Of a stretch of DNA of 13,853 nucleotides, positions 12,491-13,853 are shown piece after piece (position 1 is the stretch's first letter; each line of letters opens with the position of its first letter). The notes below the pieces were generated by a model, which saw nothing but the letters and a program-made list of their open reading frames with translations, was not told the origin of the DNA and did not search any database. The stretch is from an uncultured Oscillibacter sp. (GTDB lineage Bacteria; Bacillota_A; Clostridia; Oscillospirales; Oscillospiraceae). The translations under genes and the position numbers were made by a program. The DNA lies in the NCBI GenBank assembly GCA_948902155.1, contig CAQVQZ010000014.1, positions 1-13,853 of the forward strand, in the 5' to 3' direction.

Positions 12491-13843
12491 TTACATATAG
12501 CCCATCAGCCTGGGCAGGAACTCCGCCAGCGTGGGCCAGTAGGTGGTGACCAGCAGCGTGGGCAGCCAGGCGAAGAGGATGAGCAGGACCGTGGGCTTCA
12601 GCTCGTTTTTCACCTGGGAGCCGGTGATGCGGGCGGAGAGGTACAGCAGGGGAGCGGTGGGCGGCGTGATGTTGCCCATGCCGATGTTGACGCCCAGGAT
12701 GGCCGCGAAGTGGAAGGGGGAGACGCCCAGGGCCGTCATGATGGGCAGCAGAATGGGCGTGAGCAGGATGGTGTTGGAGCAGTCGTCCATCAGCATGCCC
12801 ATGATGACCATGAAGAGGTTGATCATCAAAAGGATGACGATCCGGTTGCTGGAGATGGAGGTCAGCAGGCCCAGAATCAGGTCGGGCAGATTCTCCGTCA
12901 TGTACAGGCGGCTGAGAATCTGGACGGTGAGCATCATGGCCATAATGACGCCGGAGGTCTTTCCGGCCTCGATCATCGCCACGCGGTAGCTCTCCATGTT
13001 GATTTTCTTGTAATAGAAGATGCCGATGGGGATGGCGTACACCACGGAGAGGGCGGCGGCCTCGGTGGCCGTCAGGAAGCCGCAGTAAATGCTCCCCAGA
13101 ATGATAACGGGCATCATCAGGGCGGGGATGGCGCTCTCGCCGCTTTTCCGGCCCTTCTTCAGGGACTTCTCAGCGGCCTTCTGGGCCTTCTCGGCCTCCT
13201 GCCGCTGGGCGTTTTCGATGATGGTATCCGTGACGGAAACCCGCTCTCCGCCCACGCCCCGGCCGTAGAGGACGACGTTGACGATGCTGAGCAGAATCAC
13301 CAGCATGATGCCGGGGACCACCGTGGCCAGGAAGCAGCCCAGGACCGAGGTGTTGCTGGCCCAGGCGAAGAGGATCATCAGCATGCTGGGGGGAATGAGG
13401 ATGCCCAGCACGCCGGAGCTAGCCACCAGCGCGCCGATCAGGCCGTCCGGGTATCCAGTGGCCCGCAGGCGGGGAGCCATGATGGAGCCGATGCAGGACA
13501 CCGTGGCGGAGGAGGAGCCGGACACCGCGCCGAACACGGCGCAGGAAACCACGGTGACGATGCCCAGGCCGCCCTTCATGCGGCCCAGCTTGGACCGCTC
13601 CACGGCGCCCACCAGCTTTTCGCCCAGGCCGCCGTTGTTGATGAGGGAGCCCGCCAGAACGAACAGCGGGATGGTCAGAAGCAGAACGGAGTTGATCTTG
13701 TTGTAGCCGTTGATCAGCAGCATCTGGGGGTCCGCGCCGGTGCCCAGGCAGATGACCACGGAGGACACCAGGAAGGCCAGGGGCACGGGGACCCCGATGA
13801 CCATGATGACAATGAGGATCAGCAGAGCGGAAGCAACTAACAT
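12491..13843 (-). CDS. TRAP transporter large permease (DctM-type)
   Basis: A 450-residue membrane protein with about eleven or twelve hydrophobic segments. It is the large subunit of a tripartite ATP-independent periplasmic-type transporter, which uses an ion gradient and a binding protein to import small acids. Family motifs are present: IPLFVLAGSLINNGGL (58-73), FGAVSGSSSATVSCIGSI (104-121), GYPDGLIGALVASSGVLGILIPPS (130-153), GFLTATEAAALSVVYA (255-270) and LLTPILLPIMTALG. Between transmembrane segments, residues 194-238 form a long charged, Lys/Glu/Ala-rich cytoplasmic loop, larger than usual. In the ten bases before the ATG there is an in-frame-capable TAA, probably the end of the small (DctQ) subunit gene, which with the binding-protein gene would lie to the right of the window. 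Confidence 0.93.
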   Translation of the reverse strand: MLVASALLILIVIMVIGVPVPLAFLVSSVVICLGTGADPQMLLINGYNKINSVLLLTIPLFVLAGSLINNGGLGEKLVGAVERSKLGRMKGGLGIVTVVSCAVFGAVSGSSSATVSCIGSIMAPRLRATGYPDGLIGALVASSGVLGILIPPSMLMILFAWASNTSVLGCFLATVVPGIMLVILLSIVNVVLYGRGVGGERVSVTDTIIENAQRQEAEKAQKAAEKSLKKGRKSGESAIPALMMPVIILGSIYCGFLTATEAAALSVVYAIPIGIFYYKKINMESYRVAMIEAGKTSGVIMAMMLTVQILSRLYMTENLPDLILGLLTSISSNRIVILLMINLFMVIMGMLMDDCSNTILLTPILLPIMTALGVSPFHFAAILGVNIGMGNITPPTAPLLYLSARITGSQVKNELKPTVLLILFAWLPTLLVTTYWPTLAEFLPRLMGYM

Positions 13844-13853
13844 CGCTTATTCT

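Noticed and set aside
1..13853. CRISPR array, tRNA, rRNA or prophage attachment site
   Set aside because: No spaced direct repeats, no cloverleaf-like segment and no integrase were seen on either strand.

Overview
The window looks like chromosomal DNA of a high-GC, low-oxygen Firmicute, most likely a gut Clostridia lineage of the Oscillospiraceae/Lachnospiraceae type. This is inferred from the strong AGGAGG-like ribosome sites, SigA-type promoters, an IS1182-type transposase relic, two oxygen-sensitive Fe-S dehydratase families and a fused clostridial-style serine dehydratase. No rRNA or tRNA gene is present to fix the taxonomy.

Layout. (1) Positions 2-540 (+) hold the decayed C-terminal half of an IS1182-family transposase, with a frameshift and an in-frame stop. 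It is followed by a perfect 17-bp bidirectional terminator hairpin at 563-599. (2) Positions 689-3256 (-) are a three-gene operon: CapA-like lipoprotein, low-molecular-weight protein-tyrosine phosphatase and CutC-family protein. It is driven by a full-consensus promoter (TTGACA, 17-bp spacer, TATAAT) at 3338-3366. (3) Positions 3526-4302 (+) encode a DeoR-family regulator with its own promoter, transcribed divergently from capA and convergently towards the large operon. (4) Positions 4550-13843 (-) are one long catabolic gene set. In transcription order it reads: TRAP transporter large permease (its small subunit probably ends just outside the window), fused Fe-S L-serine-dehydratase-like enzyme, aconitase X large subunit, aconitase X small subunit, RidA/YjgF deaminase, EutH-like transporter, TIM-barrel protein of unknown function, FGGY sugar kinase and flavin-reductase-like protein. 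A terminator follows at 4451-4483.

How the genes fit together. The long operon is the notable part. I do not recognise this combination as a described pathway. Two unrelated Fe-S dehydratases (aconitase X and a serine-dehydratase homologue lacking both usual beta-domain histidine motifs) sit with the enamine/imine hydrolase RidA, a sugar-type kinase, a phosphate-binding TIM barrel and two unrelated transporters (TRAP and EutH). The parts suggest import of a hydroxylated, probably nitrogen-containing small molecule, dehydration/deamination with RidA clearing reactive enamines, and phosphorylation then cleavage or isomerisation of the carbon skeleton. The DeoR protein would sense the phosphorylated intermediate. 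The substrate is unknown, and this assignment is inference from families and gene order. Several junctions in the operon carry strong GC-rich stem-loops, which may tune the relative amounts of the segments.
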